From assembly GCA_015698045.1 (NCBI GenBank), contig BLAL01000286.1, forward strand, positions 1-64,000: 64,000 nt of DNA, written 5' to 3'. Origin of the DNA: Rhizophagus clarus. Taxonomy: Eukaryota > Glomeromycota > Glomeromycetes > Glomerales > Glomeraceae. Numbering within the stretch: position 1 is the first letter of the stretch; each line of letters begins with the position of its first letter. The position numbers and the translations under genes were made by a program. Positions 11,040 to 22,965 of the stretch are shown one piece after another. Under the pieces are notes generated by a model that was not told the DNA's origin, did not search any database, and worked only from the letters and a program-made list of their open reading frames with translations.

Positions 11040-11580
11040 ATCATCAACACAGCGAGTCAACATTAAGACGATATCATATCGATACCATTTTTATTTTGCG
11101 TTGTTTTAACTATATCATATCGATATCATCATTATTTCGCGTTTTTTTAAAAAAATATCGTTGTTTTAACTATATCGAGCCGATGTTGATTTGATATTCT
11201 TCAAATAAATATTTTTGCGATATCTTTTCGATATACCGAACCAATATTAGTACGATATCATTTATTTGCGTTTTTTTTTTTGAAAATTATCGTTTATTGT
11301 AACCATATCAAAGCGATGTCACTTCGATATTTCTTCAAGCAAATATTTTTACGATATCTTGTCGATACAACGAGTGAATATTGATACGATACCAATATTT
11401 ATTTTGCATTTCTTTTTTGAAATTATTGTTATTGCAACGATATCATAATGGTAATGATTCGATGTTTCTTTAAGCGAATATTTTCACGATATCTTTTGTT
11501 AATATTGAAACGATATTATGGTGACATCATAATGATATTGTTTCAATAAATCGATATCGCAATGATATGAATTTAACATT
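11040..11580. repeat. Degenerate tandem repeat, period about 130 bp, rich in CGATATC
   Basis: AAATATTTTTGCGATATCTT, AAATATTTTTACGATATCTT and GAATATTTTCACGATATCTT recur at about 11205, 11340 and 11475. Each is followed by a GCG(T)n run and a GTTGTTTTAAC/GTTATTGCAAC stretch. The motif CGATATC and its inverse GATATCG are very frequent, so the region can form many small hairpins. Units are diverged (perhaps 70-80 per cent alike by eye). Confidence 0.65.
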
Positions 11581-12154
11581 GTTATTATATCAATTCGGCA
11601 TTGTTCAAAAACTTAAGGTTTCTGTAAAGAAAGTTGAAATATAAAACCTAAAATTTATTATATTAAAAGTTAACTGTATTACTTAAAAATTAAAATTTAA
11701 AATATAATACTATATATTTTTAAAATTCAAATACTAATTATATAAATTAAAATCATAATTATTAAAAAAAATTACAAAAATTTTTTTTAATACTACTTAA
11801 AATTAAAGTTTAAAGTTTAAATACCAATTAATAAATTTTTTTTTTTTTTTTTTTTTTAATCAAAACATATGCATAAATTTATTAATTTTAAATCTGAAAA
11901 TATAAATGTACATAATTTTTATACCATCTTATCTAAAAGTGCTGCAGTCACAATTGACAAATATATGTCATGATCAATTATATTAGCCTATTTTCAAAAA
12001 AGGGATAATAGGAAGTCTAATCATAGATTTAAAAGAGAATGAGAGAAACAAAAAAATAAAAAAAATATACTAGAAGATAACTAAAATAAAATAATTATAT
12101 AACTAAATTGAAAGATTCTTATATACTAAATCATTAGACTATTATGTTACAAAA
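11581..12154. other. Low-complexity AT-rich stretch
   Basis: Long A/T runs, including a T tract at 11837-11858. No gene, RNA or repeat unit can be supported. Confidence 0.4.
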
Positions 12155-13974
12155 TTATTCCAAGAGTACCTTCAATCTTGCAATTAAATAATTCACATCC
12201 AGCTTACTGGATTGGCTAGACTGTTTATAAGAGATCTTCTTGTTAGTCAAACCAAAGTTTGAATTAAGTTTATCTTGGTTATGGAACTTATAGTTATCTG
12301 AAAATTGATTATTAATATGATGTTGATGAGGGGACAGATTATGCCTGGTGTTCTTGCCAACATTGCCAAATCTAGTTAGAGAATATTTATTAAAATCAAG
12401 TTTAAGAGTAAAATAATGACACTATGAAAGACTAATATTATTCCAAAATTGTGAAGTACTTATATAGGACTTCAAACAATATATATATAGGTAACAAAAA
12501 ATTTTGCTTATTTATCATATAAAATTTTTTTTTAAGTCATATAGAAAAATAAAAAAAGTTGTAATTATAGATGCATAATAGGGAGTTAAAATTGTTAAAA
12601 TTATATATAGATTTTATGTAATAAAGGGTGATTTTCATACTACATATATAAGAAAAAATTTTAATTTCACTCGTACTTTTAAAAATTTTTTTAAAAAGAT
12701 ATTTTCTTTTTTCAATATATTATTGATTTTATACACTTTAGTTTTCATAAAATTAAATATTATCTTTATAAAAAAATACATTTTTTATAATAATATTCTC
12801 TTATTCTTGTTTTTTGTTTACTAAATTTAACTATATGTAAAATAAATTTTAGTTGAATAAAATCACTTTTTATATTTAAGTAAAGCTGTTTAACAATGTC
12901 AAAAGTACTTGGATCTTAATTTTCTTAAAGCTAGGTAATAATATTTATGAAGAAATTTGTATTTTTCAAACAGTACTAATTCCAAAATTTTTTTTTTTCT
13001 CTTTTAACTTCAGGACGTAATTACATCACTTTGGCCAAATGAAATTACTTTTTTCCACTTAAGTAAAGTTGTTCAGCGGGATTGAATCTACTTGCATATT
13101 AATTTTTATGACGATTGGCATAATATTTATGGAGTATTGGCTATTTTTGTATTATCAATTTTTTTGAAAAATCTGTTTTGCAACTTTAGAGTGTGATTTC
13201 ACCACTTTGATCAAATAAAATTGCCTTTTTTCCTTAAGTAAAGTTGTTCAGCAGGGTCTAATCTACTTACAGTAAAAATTTTAGAATGATTGGATTAAGA
13301 TTTGTAGAATGCGATTAAGTTTTGTACTTTCAATTATTTATCATTTATTTGATTTTTAATTTCAAAGTATAATTTTACTATTTTTGGTTAAATGAAATCA
13401 ACTTCTTGTGCTTAAGTAAGTTGTTCAAAATGGTTGAAAATAATTGTGCTTTATTTTTTATAACTCTAGGTATAATATTTATTGAAAGGTTAGTATTCCT
13501 ACAATAGTATTAATTTTTAAATTTTTAATCACTAGTCGAAAAAGGACAATTTGGCCTAAATTTAACCAGGTCGAATATAGGTCAAATGACAATTTAACCT
13601 ATGTCAAATTGAGGCTAATTTTTTTGGCACATTTAGGGTGCCAATTGTCTCAAATTCAGAAAGAAAATTCAACCATCATTTTACCTATATTAGGACATTA
13701 TTACATATTTATTCGACCCTAAAAAAAACTATATTCAACTACTGTATGTAACCCAAATATAATTGATAAATAGGTCGAACTAGAGGTTTTTCAAGATCAA
13801 ATAATAGGTTTTATTAACATTTTATTTATAGCTATATATTATAATATTATATAAAAATCTATCTAACATTTATCTATCTATATATTATCACTTGTTATTA
13901 TTCACATTAATCTATCCGCCATTATATCCACAACCATCATCTACACAATCAAGTATCCTAAAAAATCCTAAATT

Positions 13975-15725
13975 ATTCTTGCCAAATTTCGCGTCCAGAG
14001 AGCTGAAGAATAAACTGTCTAAAAAAAAAGAAAAAATAAATTAGTAATTATTTTTTAAAAGACGAAAGAAATCTTAAAAAAAACATACTCGCCAAATTCT
14101 TGCATTAAAAAAACATACCATCAAATCCACACATCCAAAAATTAGAGGTTTGTCAAAGATCATTCTTGTCGAATTTTACGTCCAGAGAACCGAGGAACAA
14201 ACTGCCTAAATAAAAAGAAAAAATAAATTAGTAATTATTTTTCAAAAGGTGAAAGAAATCTTAAAAAAAAAATACTCGCTGAATTCTTACATTAAAAAAA
14301 CACACCATCAAATCCACACATCCAAAGATCGGAGGTTCATCAAAGATCATTCTTGTCAAATTTTGCGTCCAGAGAGCCGAGGAACAAACTGCCTAAAAAA
14401 AAAAGAAAAAATAAATTAGTAATTATTTTTCAAAAGGCGAAAGAAATCTTAAAAAAAAATACTCGCCAAATTCTTGCATTAAAAAAATACACTATCAAAT
14501 CCACACATCCAAAGATCAGAGGTTCGTCAAAGATCTTTCTTGTCAAATTTCACGTCCAGAGAGCCGAGGAACAAATTATCTAAAAAAAAAAGAAAAAATA
14601 AATTAGTAATTATTTTTCAAAAGGCGAAAAAAATTTTTAAAAAAAAATACTCGCCGAATTCTTGCATTAAAAAAAACACACCATCAAATCCACACATCCA
14701 AAGATTGGAGGTTTGTTAAAGATCATTCTTGTCGAATTTTGCGTCTAGAGAGCCGAGGAACAAACTATCTAAAAAAAAGAAAAATAAATTAGTAATTATT
14801 TTTCAAAAGGCGAAAGAAATCTTAAAAAAAAAAATATTCGCCAAATTCTTATGTCAAAAAAACTGAACTTGCCTAAAAAAATAGAGAATCAAAACGTTAG
14901 TAATCATTTTGTTAAATAAATAAACTGAATATTTCATCTTACCGAAATTATATCAAAGATATTGAAAATTAGCTGTCTATAATTAAAATAATTAAAATAT
15001 TAATACATGATTTATTAAAAAAATAAATTTAATTAAAAATAAAAAAAAAAATATTAAAACCCACTAAAAGCCAAGTTGTTAAAACCGTCTCGTTGCTACC
15101 AAATTCCACACGAGTATCAACTATCTAAAAGGAGTAAAACAAGTTGTTAATAAACATCATAAAAATCACAAAATAAAACGAAAAAATTAAAATACTCACC
15201 GAAATCCTACACAAACTGAAGAGTTAGCCGTCTAAAAAAGAGTAAAAACGAGTTATTAGTAAACGTCGTAAAACATCAAAATAAAATGAAAAAGAGCCAA
15301 TCGTCTAAAAGAAATGAAAAAAAACAAAAAGATACTCCCGAAATCCTACTGAAGAGCCAACTGTCTAAAAAAAATGAAAAAAAAGGAAATTATTAACTGT
15401 CCTTTAGAAGTCATAGAATAAAAAAATTAAACTTTATAACTCTTACTGAAATACCGCGTCCAAAGAGCCGCAAAAAGAAATGGCCCCTAATGTCAAAGAA
15501 CTGGTTGCCTGCAAAAAAAAATGAACTATTAATAAAGTTCGTTTAAAGTTAAAAGAAAAAACAATTTCACTCACCTAGATCCAAGGAAGAGATCCGAGAG
15601 AATACTAAATAAAAAGAAGTAACCGAACTTTTAGAAGCCATTCATTAAATTAAGAGTAGTTAAAGAAAAAAAAATTATTACTGTGAAATTTTGCGTCCAA
15701 AGGAGACCAAAATATTTGCTTAAAA
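13975..15725 (-). repeat. Array of exon-like units with splice signals on the minus strand
   Basis: From 13975 to about 14860 a unit of about 180 bp repeats five times. On the minus strand each has TTTTTTTAG, then a core (GTTTGTTCCTCGGCTCTCTG and following), then a weak donor GAGTATT. From 15060 to 15725 the units differ but keep the grammar: TTTTTTAG/ACGGCTAACTC..GGATTTCG/GTGAGTATT near 15195-15235, TTTTTGCAG/GCAACCAG..GGTATTTCA/GTAAGAG near 15440-15510, and TTTATTTAG/TATTCTC..GATCTAG/GTGAGTG near 15570-15605. Cores are more GC-rich than spacers. The 76-codon frame at 14353-14583 is a by-product. Confidence 0.7.
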
Positions 15726-15767
15726 CGAGCTGTTTTGTTAAGGATTTTTTAAAGAAAGTGTGGGAGA

Positions 15768-15915
15768 AGTGGGAAAAGAGAAATTAAGAAAGGGAAGGAA
15801 AAGGGAAAGATAAAGAAAAATATGAAGGGAAGAAAAAGAAAGAAGAGGGAAAGATAAAGAATAGGGAAAGGACGAAAGGAGGTAAAAAACGAAAGGAAAT
15901 GGTGAAGAAAAAAGG
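15768..15915 (-). promoter_or_regulatory. CT-rich tract (minus strand) upstream of the exon-like array; possible core promoter
   Basis: The plus strand is nearly pure purine (GGGAAAAG, GAAGGGAAG, GAGGGAAAG) for about 150 nt, so the minus strand is CT-rich immediately before the minus-strand exon-like units. CT-rich tracts are common core promoters in fungi. A similar purine tract lies at 51001-51110 beside another array. Function is inferred. Confidence 0.4.
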
Positions 15916-16504
15916 AAAGAAGTTTTAGAACATTAAATTTAGTCTTTTTTTTAAGCTTTAATTAATTACGTGATACACAACGTGACGTTCAATTAATATA
16001 CACTATTCGACTATAATTCAACAACGTCAAATATATGTTTAATCATAGATCATTACTAATTGAGGTCAAATAATTTTAATTTTGGTCGAATATAGGCCAA
16101 ATTTCATTAAGGCTGAATATTCCTTTTTCGACTAGTGAATATTTTGGGTATTTAAATTAAGTTATTTATCACATTAAAATTTATTTGTATTTTAATTTTT
16201 ATAATAAATTGTATTATAAATATAAATTTATAAGTTATTTATAAAAGTTTTTATATATATCATAAAATGAGTTGTTTAGCAATATAAAATTTTTGATTTT
16301 ATAATAAAATTTTGCTTAGCAGAGTTTAAAATAATTTGTTTATTGATCATAGTAAAAAATTTGGATTTTAATGTGACCTATATATATATTGTTCGGGGTC
16401 CTACTTATACATTTTGAAGTTTAATTCTATATTGTAAAATATTTGATTAATTTTCTCTATTTAAAAGCAGAATCCCAAATATCTTTCATTTAGGTTAGAT
16501 ATAA

Positions 16505-16763
16505 TGTATAGTAAAATTTTCAATTTAAATATCTTGGCTGATATTAATGCTATTAAAATAAAATTTATATCATTAGATTCATCTTATTGAGATGAATCCA
16601 ATAATATAAATTTTATTAAAATCCAATCAGTAGATTTTTTAAATATAGAGGGTATGTAAGATAAAAAATTTTTAAAAATACTTTAAAAAAAGCAATTTTT
16701 AAAAATTTTATATGATCAATAAGCAAACTCAACCTCTGACCCATTTATATATAGTTTGAGGTC
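16505..16763. mobile_element. Terminus of an older GGACCCCG-family element (remnant)
   Basis: The terminus reads ATATATAGTTTGAGGTCC ending at 16763. Inside it is TTTATATGATCAATAAGCAAAC, which matches the right end of the element at 34267-50030. GAGGTCC in place of GGGGTCC looks like C-to-T decay. The left boundary is uncertain. It interrupts the gag-like pseudogene. Confidence 0.45.
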
Positions 16764-17941
16764 CTTTAGAAGCTTCTTTAATAATTTTAAAGAATTTCAT
16801 CCTCATATTCAATTAAAAACCTACTGGATTCTATCATATCAGCTAGTATGTCAATGATGTTGACTTAGAATTTTTCTCTTTGTTTGCATTTTGAAAGATT
16901 TCATGATGCTGGAAACCATCTAACTGGGATCTCTTTTAATCTAACAGTCCAGTCATTTCCATTATATACTTTTAGGTACTTATGATTTGGTATCAATCGA
17001 ACCCTTGCTGAAAGATATTTCTTATGCATCCTAATACTGATTAATATAATTTTCTTTTAGAAACTAAGGTTTTCAAGAAAAGTATAACTATTTTATTTGG
17101 CTGATATGTTATAGACTATTAAGTTTAGCAGTTATGCTTATTCTTCTCCTACAGAACAGTAAGCAGTAAGGATAAGGTTAGAATTATCAAAATTATCTGC
17201 TAAATATTCCTGTTTCTTCTTTTTATCTTGAGGAATTATTTGCTGCTCCAAAGGTTTATTGTTATCATTACTCTTCGAAGAAGTTAAAGTTGAGGGAAAA
17301 TATTGTTAAAGGTAACCACTTTTAATCTGAAGAGTATTTGCTTAAGTGATGGATTGCTAAAAATTATAAAGGAATTTTTTCTGATGATTGCAATTGTTGA
17401 AGTTTTTTCAACTTTTTTTAGCAGCTTTTTTTTGAGCTCTAGATAAAGGCGTAGCAGGTATAATTGGATTAAAATAATGCAGAATACTGGGTACCTTATT
17501 ATTTATATTACCTATTAAATCATCAAGATTCATCAAATCTGATTGGTATTGTGGGGGTTGAAAAATTGCTATATCAGGAGTAATTTGTTGTTATTGTACA
17601 GAGGGCTAAGTTTTTAAATTTGCTGTATAGGTCTTCCAATCATAATAACTGGAGTCTTTGATAAAATAACTGATAATTATCACTATGAAAGAGGATAAAA
17701 GAAAAGACTAGGGTATTATGCCAATAAATTTCAGAGTTTCTTCTAAATGCATAATATCTTTATTTACTGTAAGGAAGCCTTTTAGTAGGTCATCATCTAT
17801 TTCTGCTTAGCTAAAAAAGTTCTTGTGTCATATTATTATACTATCAATGACAAGGTTTATATGTTGCTATATTTATTCTTTTTGATATTTAAAAAACTAC
17901 TTCAGGTTATTGTATAGTGTTTCTTGGGTTAAGAAGTCCAT

Positions 17942-18283
17942 TTTTGTTATTTACTTATAGGATTTCTTAACAAAATAAATACTCTATAGACAAAATAAAA
18001 TAAATTTTTCTTCTATAAAAATTTGGTATACAGATCAACCAGAAAGAATTTTTTTTTCTATTAATTAATAAATTAAAATTACAATTGTTAAAAAAAATTT
18101 ATAGAATTTTTTTTATTATTACTTAAAAAATTAAAGTTTAAAATATTTTCAGTTTTTTTTAAGTTTGAATAATTTATTTTTTTAAAAAAAAACTATAGCC
18201 AATTCTCTTTACAGCAAACCTTAATATAATAAATAATATGACATAATAGATCATCTATATTGACTAATTTTTAAATAAGCAAA
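17942..18283. other. AT-rich 5' flank of the retroelement remnant
   Basis: No LTR or other boundary could be recognised upstream of the gag-like start. A-rich and T-rich runs dominate. Confidence 0.35.
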
Positions 18284-18656
18284 CTTACAGTAAAAGGTGA
18301 AGTTTAACCAAATTTTTTTTTTTAAATTTATAAATAATTATATATTAATTTATCTGATTTTTCAGAAAAATTATTTTTTTATTTATAATATATTAATAAA
18401 AAAATATAATAATTTATAATTTATAAATTTTATGTTTTTCCTTTATTATATTTAATGAATGATCTATTCTTGCCAAAAAAAAAACTAATACTTTTAATGA
18501 ATTTTTTGCAAAATTTTATTCTAGTTTGTAAAAAACTAATTTTAAAAATCTTTAATAATAATATAATAAGTAATGATCTTTCAAATTAATTATTTAATTA
18601 AAATTACAATTTTCTTAAAATCATATAATTGTCCTAGCCCCACCTTTTGCTGTAAG
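18284..18656. mobile_element. Putative MITE (about 373 bp)
   Basis: Inverted ends: CTTACAGTAAAAGGTGAAG at 18284, and on the other side the complement of CTTACAGCAAAAGGTGGGG ending 18656. Differences between ends are G-to-A type, consistent with one-sided decay. No clear target duplication. AT-rich interior, no ORF. Confidence 0.6.
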
Positions 18657-18927
18657 CCCACCCAAATATAAAAAAATTTTGATATAATGAAATTTACTAT
18701 TTATTTATTATATAATGCAATATAAATAAAATATGTAAAACAGCATATATAAAATAATTCTTTTTATAATGAATTATTATTATAACAAATTTTTTTAATA
18801 CAATGAAGATTTATTTTTGTTAATAAGAATATTACAGGTCAAAGGATATCAAATCAAAAATCATTTAAGTTATTCTATGAAAGTCTAGATGATTTCTGAT
18901 TTTTTTTAATTTATTTTATTAGAGTAC

Positions 18928-19638
18928 TTAATTGCCAATCTGTATATAATCGATAGAATTTACATAGTAAAATGCGGTGATATGTTAATTAATAAAAAAA
19001 ATGTTATTTAAAATCTCTGTTTTCTCAAGAGATAACAATATCAAATATATACATAACTCCAAAAAAACTTATTACAATTGATACTATTATATCAGAACTT
19101 CATTAATATGATCATATTTATATGGCTTGTTTATTATTTTTTGGGAAAAAAAACTCAAGATAATTATTTCTATTTTGAAATTATGTTAAAACATAATAAA
19201 AATCCTTTATTATTTATATATTTTATTATATTCATATTTTTTACAAATTGGACATATTTGTGAAAGAAAAGGAAATATAATAGTGCATAGTGTTATTAAA
19301 AATGTAATAGTTGACAGAAATAATAATCAAAAAAGGTCTTATAAGCATCAAAAAAAAATTTAAAAGGTAAAAATCGTTTATACTATAGAAGTAAAATACT
19401 ATGAAATCTTTATTTCCTACATATAAAACTTTATAAACTGCAAAGAAAAAAAAACTTTATAAAAAAATTTTTTTTCTAGGTTCTTAAACGTATATTACAG
19501 ATGTTAAATTATGCAATTATATAACAATATAGTTGTATTTTATTTGATATAAAAATATAATTAACATGGCTTATATATAAATATTACACCGCATTTTATT
19601 ATATAAATTCTATCAATTACACGCAGATTGGTAATTAA
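18928..19638. mobile_element. Inverted-repeat element (about 711 bp) with about 60-bp ends
   Basis: TTAATTGCCAATCTG..GATAGAATTTACAT..AAAATGCGGTG at 18928-18975 is matched in inverted orientation at about 19588-19638 (complement of TTAATTACCAATCTGCG..GATAGAATTTATAT..AAAATGCGGTG). The 61-codon frame at 19078-19263 within it is hydrophobic AT-rich translation with no coding support. Confidence 0.65.
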
Positions 19639-20398
19639 TTAGTAACTTTAAAATATTATAAATTGAGTATATCTAGATTATTAATAAGATATTAATAGAA
19701 TACTTATTTATTTATAACTGAATAACAATTGAATTAACCTATTATTATTTAGTTTTTTTATTTACTTGTTTGGATTAACCTATTGATATCTATTTTTCTT
19801 ATTTAACAGTTTACTGATTAATATCATTTTTACTAATTATATTAATTTATGTGTATAATTTGCTAAATTGTAATCAATAGATTATGTTTAATTGCAAAAA
19901 ATTTAATATTTAGAATTAATATATACTTTCAATTGATTTCTAATTACTATCTAATTGTTAATTTTATTTCTATTGATTCATATTGCTAATTTTATTTCAA
20001 TTAATTATAAATGCCAAATTAATAAATTATTACAAAATTATATTACATTATTATTTACTACTCTAAATATTTTACTTTACTTTATTAAGATATCTAACTA
20101 ACTTATTTAATTAATACATACTTAAATTCTCTTTATCAAAATGTACAAAAATGAAATACTGTTAATAATAATGTTTACTAATATTTCAATTTGAAAAAAT
20201 TTTTATTTGTTCTTTAAATATTTTTAATAGGTTATTCTGTTATTTTAAAGGTCTTACAATAAAAAAACATTATTAATTTAAAGAATTAATCCTTTTTTTC
20301 TCTTTAACTACTATTTATGAATTATTTTAAGTATTGATTCTAAAATCTGAAAAGTTTTATAATTCTGATAATCCAAATAATTAAATTGATATTTGAAT
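19639..20398. other. AT-rich intergenic stretch
   Basis: I see nothing beyond short A/T runs and a few TTAATTAAT-type words. Confidence 0.35.
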
Positions 20399-20580
20399 AT
20401 AGATGCCACCCAAATCCAAAATAATTTGGGATTATGACAGCCCAAATGTACAAATCCAAATTAATTTACAAATTACATATATAAATTTTGCAATTTGTAC
20501 ATTTGGGATTTGGGAATTATGGCTGTCAAAATGTACAAATTAATTTGGGATTTACTTAAAATAATTTAGGTGGTATCTAT
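20399..20580. mobile_element. Near-palindromic MITE (182 bp)
   Basis: The whole element folds on itself. ATAGATGCCACCCAAAT at 20399 pairs with ATTTAGGTGGTATCTAT at 20564-20580, and the CCCAAATGTACAAATCC and GGCTGTCAAAATGTAC blocks extend the stem inward. No ORF. Confidence 0.7.
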
Positions 20581-20584
20581 ATAT

Positions 20585-20985
20585 CTGAATTCTAAAAAAA
20601 GAAAAATAGAAAGATTAGTATTAAAAATTAAAAAAAAAAAATAATTAAAAAAAACTTACTAATTTAGAATTGCAATTATAAAAGAATCTGAAAGTTAAAA
20701 AAAAAGTAAAAACTATTAGTATTTATCTATATACCTTTTATTTTAAATAAATTTTTTTTTTAAATTTACTAGTTCAAAATAATATTTAAAGAAATTCAGA
20801 AGTTATAAAAAAAAAATAAAATAAAAAGTTAGTATAATGTTTCTATACTTTCTATTTAAAAAAATATTTTTTTTTTTTATTTAACTTATTACTAGTTTAA
20901 AATGAGTCTAAGAAATTAAAATAAGTAAAAGATTAATATAATACTTATATGCTTTTTATTTAAAAAAATTTATATATATATATAT
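20585..20985 (-). repeat. Decayed exon-like tandem array, about 125-bp unit
   Basis: At about 20659-20698 the minus strand reads TTAACTTTCAG, then ATTCTTTTATAATTGCAATT.., then GTAAGTTTTT, a good acceptor-core-donor unit. Two more diverged copies follow at about 20770-20815 and 20890-20935, and a fourth beyond the inserted element at about 21745-21800. All cores are now AT-rich. Confidence 0.5.
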
Positions 20986-20986
20986 A

Positions 20987-21689
20987 TTAGGAAATTTAAT
21001 TATATTGATTATGATCGATTATTGATCGATCAATCAATTAATTGATCACAAAATTTAGAATCTGATTAATTATGATCGATCAAATATATAAACAATCAAT
21101 ACAATCAATCAATAACCATATGATAACTTTTATTTAATTGATCAAAAAATTCTAATTTTAGTATGCAGGCAGATTTTTATAATGTTATTAATGTTAAAAA
21201 CATTTTGCCAGAAGCTGTAAGCAAATTACTTTTTTCCATTTGAATAAACTAAGAATAATTTAGCTTAAAAATATATAAGAAAATAATAAATGATAAACTT
21301 TCATAATAAATCTTTCATAATATAAATATCGATTATTAAATTTAATTTACTTAATTTAAAATTTAGAAATAATTTATTTACCGCCCCACGCGTTGCAAAT
21401 TTTATGTTTATCATTGCCATTTTAAGAAATTTTTTATGTTTATCATTGTCATTTTAAGGGGGGTGCGGTGTATAAGCTGGTTGATCAACATAAACAATTT
21501 ACAAAAAAGGAAGGATGCGTTGCAACGCAGGTGCGTTAAATAAATTCACTCTAAAATTTAATATGACGATTACTATTTGATCGATTAAATTGATTGATCA
21601 AACATGATTGATCGAGTTTGATCAATCATACACTCTATAAAATAATCAATTAATCAATCAAAAGTTTTGGAAACAATTAAATTCCCTAA
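20987..21689. mobile_element. Inverted-repeat element (about 703 bp) inserted in the decayed array
   Basis: Ends are TTAGGAAATTTAATT at 20987 and the complement of TTAGGGAATTTAATTG ending 21689. Many subterminal words TTGATCGATCAATC occur on both sides. A smaller element sits in its middle (about 21375-21545): inverted TTTACCGCCCCACGCGTTGC and complement of TTTAACGCACCTGCGTTGC, locally GC-rich. Confidence 0.65.
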
Positions 21690-22614
21690 TATACAGTATA
21701 TATATATTAATATATATATTATTTTTTTTTTTTATATATTTTATTTTTATTTACTAGTTTAAAATATGTTTAAAAGTTCTTTTATTTTTTTATTAGTGAT
21801 TTTTAAACTGACTTTAATTTTTTTATTTTTTTTTTAATTTAAAATAAATTGAAAAAAATTATTAGCTGTATTAATAAATTAAATCAGTAAATCAGATGAT
21901 CAATTAAATTACAACTATTTACTATATTTGAGCTATTTTTTTAGAGAATTTTAATATCAACTTTTAATATAATTACTATCATTAAAGAAATGAAAATGAA
22001 AAGCATATTAAAAAATATGAAAAATAATACTTCATAATATTTGAAAGTTACAATGAATTTCAATATTAATATGTATTATTAGTTATAAAAAATAATTAAT
22101 AAAAATTGAATATACAAATAGAAAAAAGTAAATATTTTTTTTTAAAAAAAAATCAGTTTTTAAAAAATTAATTTTTTTTATAAAACAAAAAGATTTTTTT
22201 TTCAAAGTTGTTTTAACTTCAAATTATTTATCTAAGATAATTAAACTTTTATCATAATATATGTTGCATTTATATAAAATAATTAATTAATAAATAATTC
22301 TAAAATAGTTTAAATAAAAAATAATATAATATACATAAATAATATCAGATATTATTAGTTCAAATTAATCTAATATTTATCAATTTATTAATTAGTATAT
22401 GCTGATTGAATTCAATTTTATAAGTAGTAATAATTATATATCAAACTAAATAAATTATTACTAAATTAAAAAATATAATTAATTTGACTAACCTAAATTT
22501 TTATATAGTTATTAATTAGATATATATCCTATTAATTATTAAATTTTGGCTAACTTATTAGACTAATAATTATTAATAGGATATATGTCTGATTTATTAG
22601 TTTTTGACTTGTGC
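21690..22614. other. AT-rich stretch with a 90-bp hairpin
   Basis: At about 22518-22605 ATATATATCCTATTAATTAT is matched by the complement in TAATTATTAATAGGATATAT, giving a hairpin with a 30-nt loop. The rest shows no gene. Confidence 0.45.
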
Positions 22615-22965
22615 ATTAATAAATATTCTTATATATTAAAATAAAAAAAAATCTTTAATTTTCCACCTAACTTTCAAAAATACTTCAAAAGATTTGTTTT
22701 TATAAAAAATAAAAAAAAAATGTTAATAAATATTTTTATACAGTATATTAAAATAAAAAATCTCTTTTCCTTTATTCTATTTACCTTCAGGAATACTTTG
22801 AAAAATCTGTTTTTACAAAAAAATAAAAAAAAAATGTTAATAAAAGTTCTTATATATTAAAATAAAAAAAACTTATTTTTATTCCATTTACTTTTAAAGA
22901 TATTCTAAAAGATTTATTCTTATAAAAAATAAAAAAAATAATATTAATAAAAATATTCTTGTACT
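22615..22965 (-). repeat. Decayed tandem array, about 112-bp unit, 3 copies
   Basis: Three units carry TTCTTATATATTAAAATAAA, then TTCCAC/TATTTACCTTCAGGAATACTTT-like cores, then GATTTGTTTTTATAAAAAAT. On the minus strand a core ends at GTAAATAG or GTGGAAAA. It looks like an old version of the exon-like arrays found elsewhere in the window. Confidence 0.5.

Larger units (their letters stand above)
13530..16137. mobile_element. CACTA-type element with CACTAGTCGAAAAAGGA ends (2.6 kb)
   Basis: Ends are CACTAGTCGAAAAAGG at 13530 and CCTTTTTCGACTAGTG at 16122-16137, with target duplication AAT on both sides (13527-13529, 16138-16140). CACTA termini and 3-bp duplications are diagnostic of the CMC/EnSpm superfamily. 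Subterminal motifs GGTCGAATATAGG and TTGAGGTCAAAT are repeated near both ends. No transposase ORF is present; the interior is an exon-like array on the minus strand plus a purine-rich tract. Confidence 0.85.
12465..16403. mobile_element. GGACCCCG-terminus DNA transposon, non-autonomous, holding a nested CACTA-type element
   Basis: The right end reads ATTGTTCGGGGTCC at 16388-16401. The left end is a decayed form, GGACTTCAAACAATATATA at 12467. CTTATA is duplicated at 12459-12464 and 16404-16409 (or TACTTATA if the boundary is moved). Inner sequence near each end matches the two ends of the element at 34267-50030. Subterminal repeats of about 160 bp with AAGTAAAGTTGTTCAGCAGG occur at about 12880-13440. 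No transposase is present. Almost all of the middle is the inserted element at 13530-16137. Confidence 0.7.
12155..17941 (-). pseudogene. Decayed retroelement gag/ORF1-like gene split by nested DNA transposons
   Basis: The minus-strand reading starts at ATG 17941 (MDFLTQETLYNNLK) and passes through fragments AEIDDDLLKGFLTVNKD, NNKPLEQQIIPQDKKKKQEY and ARVRLIPNHKYLKVYNGNDW to about 16796. It resumes at about 16500-16404 (MKDIWDSAFK..RKLIKYF) and again at 12464-12155 (STSQFWNN..KYSLTRFGNVGKNTRHN..LDVNYLIARLKVLLE, stop). The RIRLIPNHKYLKVYNG..VRWFPASWNLS..KQREKF style resembles gag/ORF1-like proteins of fungal retroelements; this is from memory of the style, not a search. Several in-frame stops look like TGG to TGA/TAG or CAA to TAA. 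The breaks coincide with the element at 12465-16403 and with a terminus at 16763. The gene is dead. Confidence 0.6.

Noticed and set aside
19078-19263. Hydrophobic 61-codon frame
   Set aside because: AT-rich translation inside an inverted-repeat element, with no family features.
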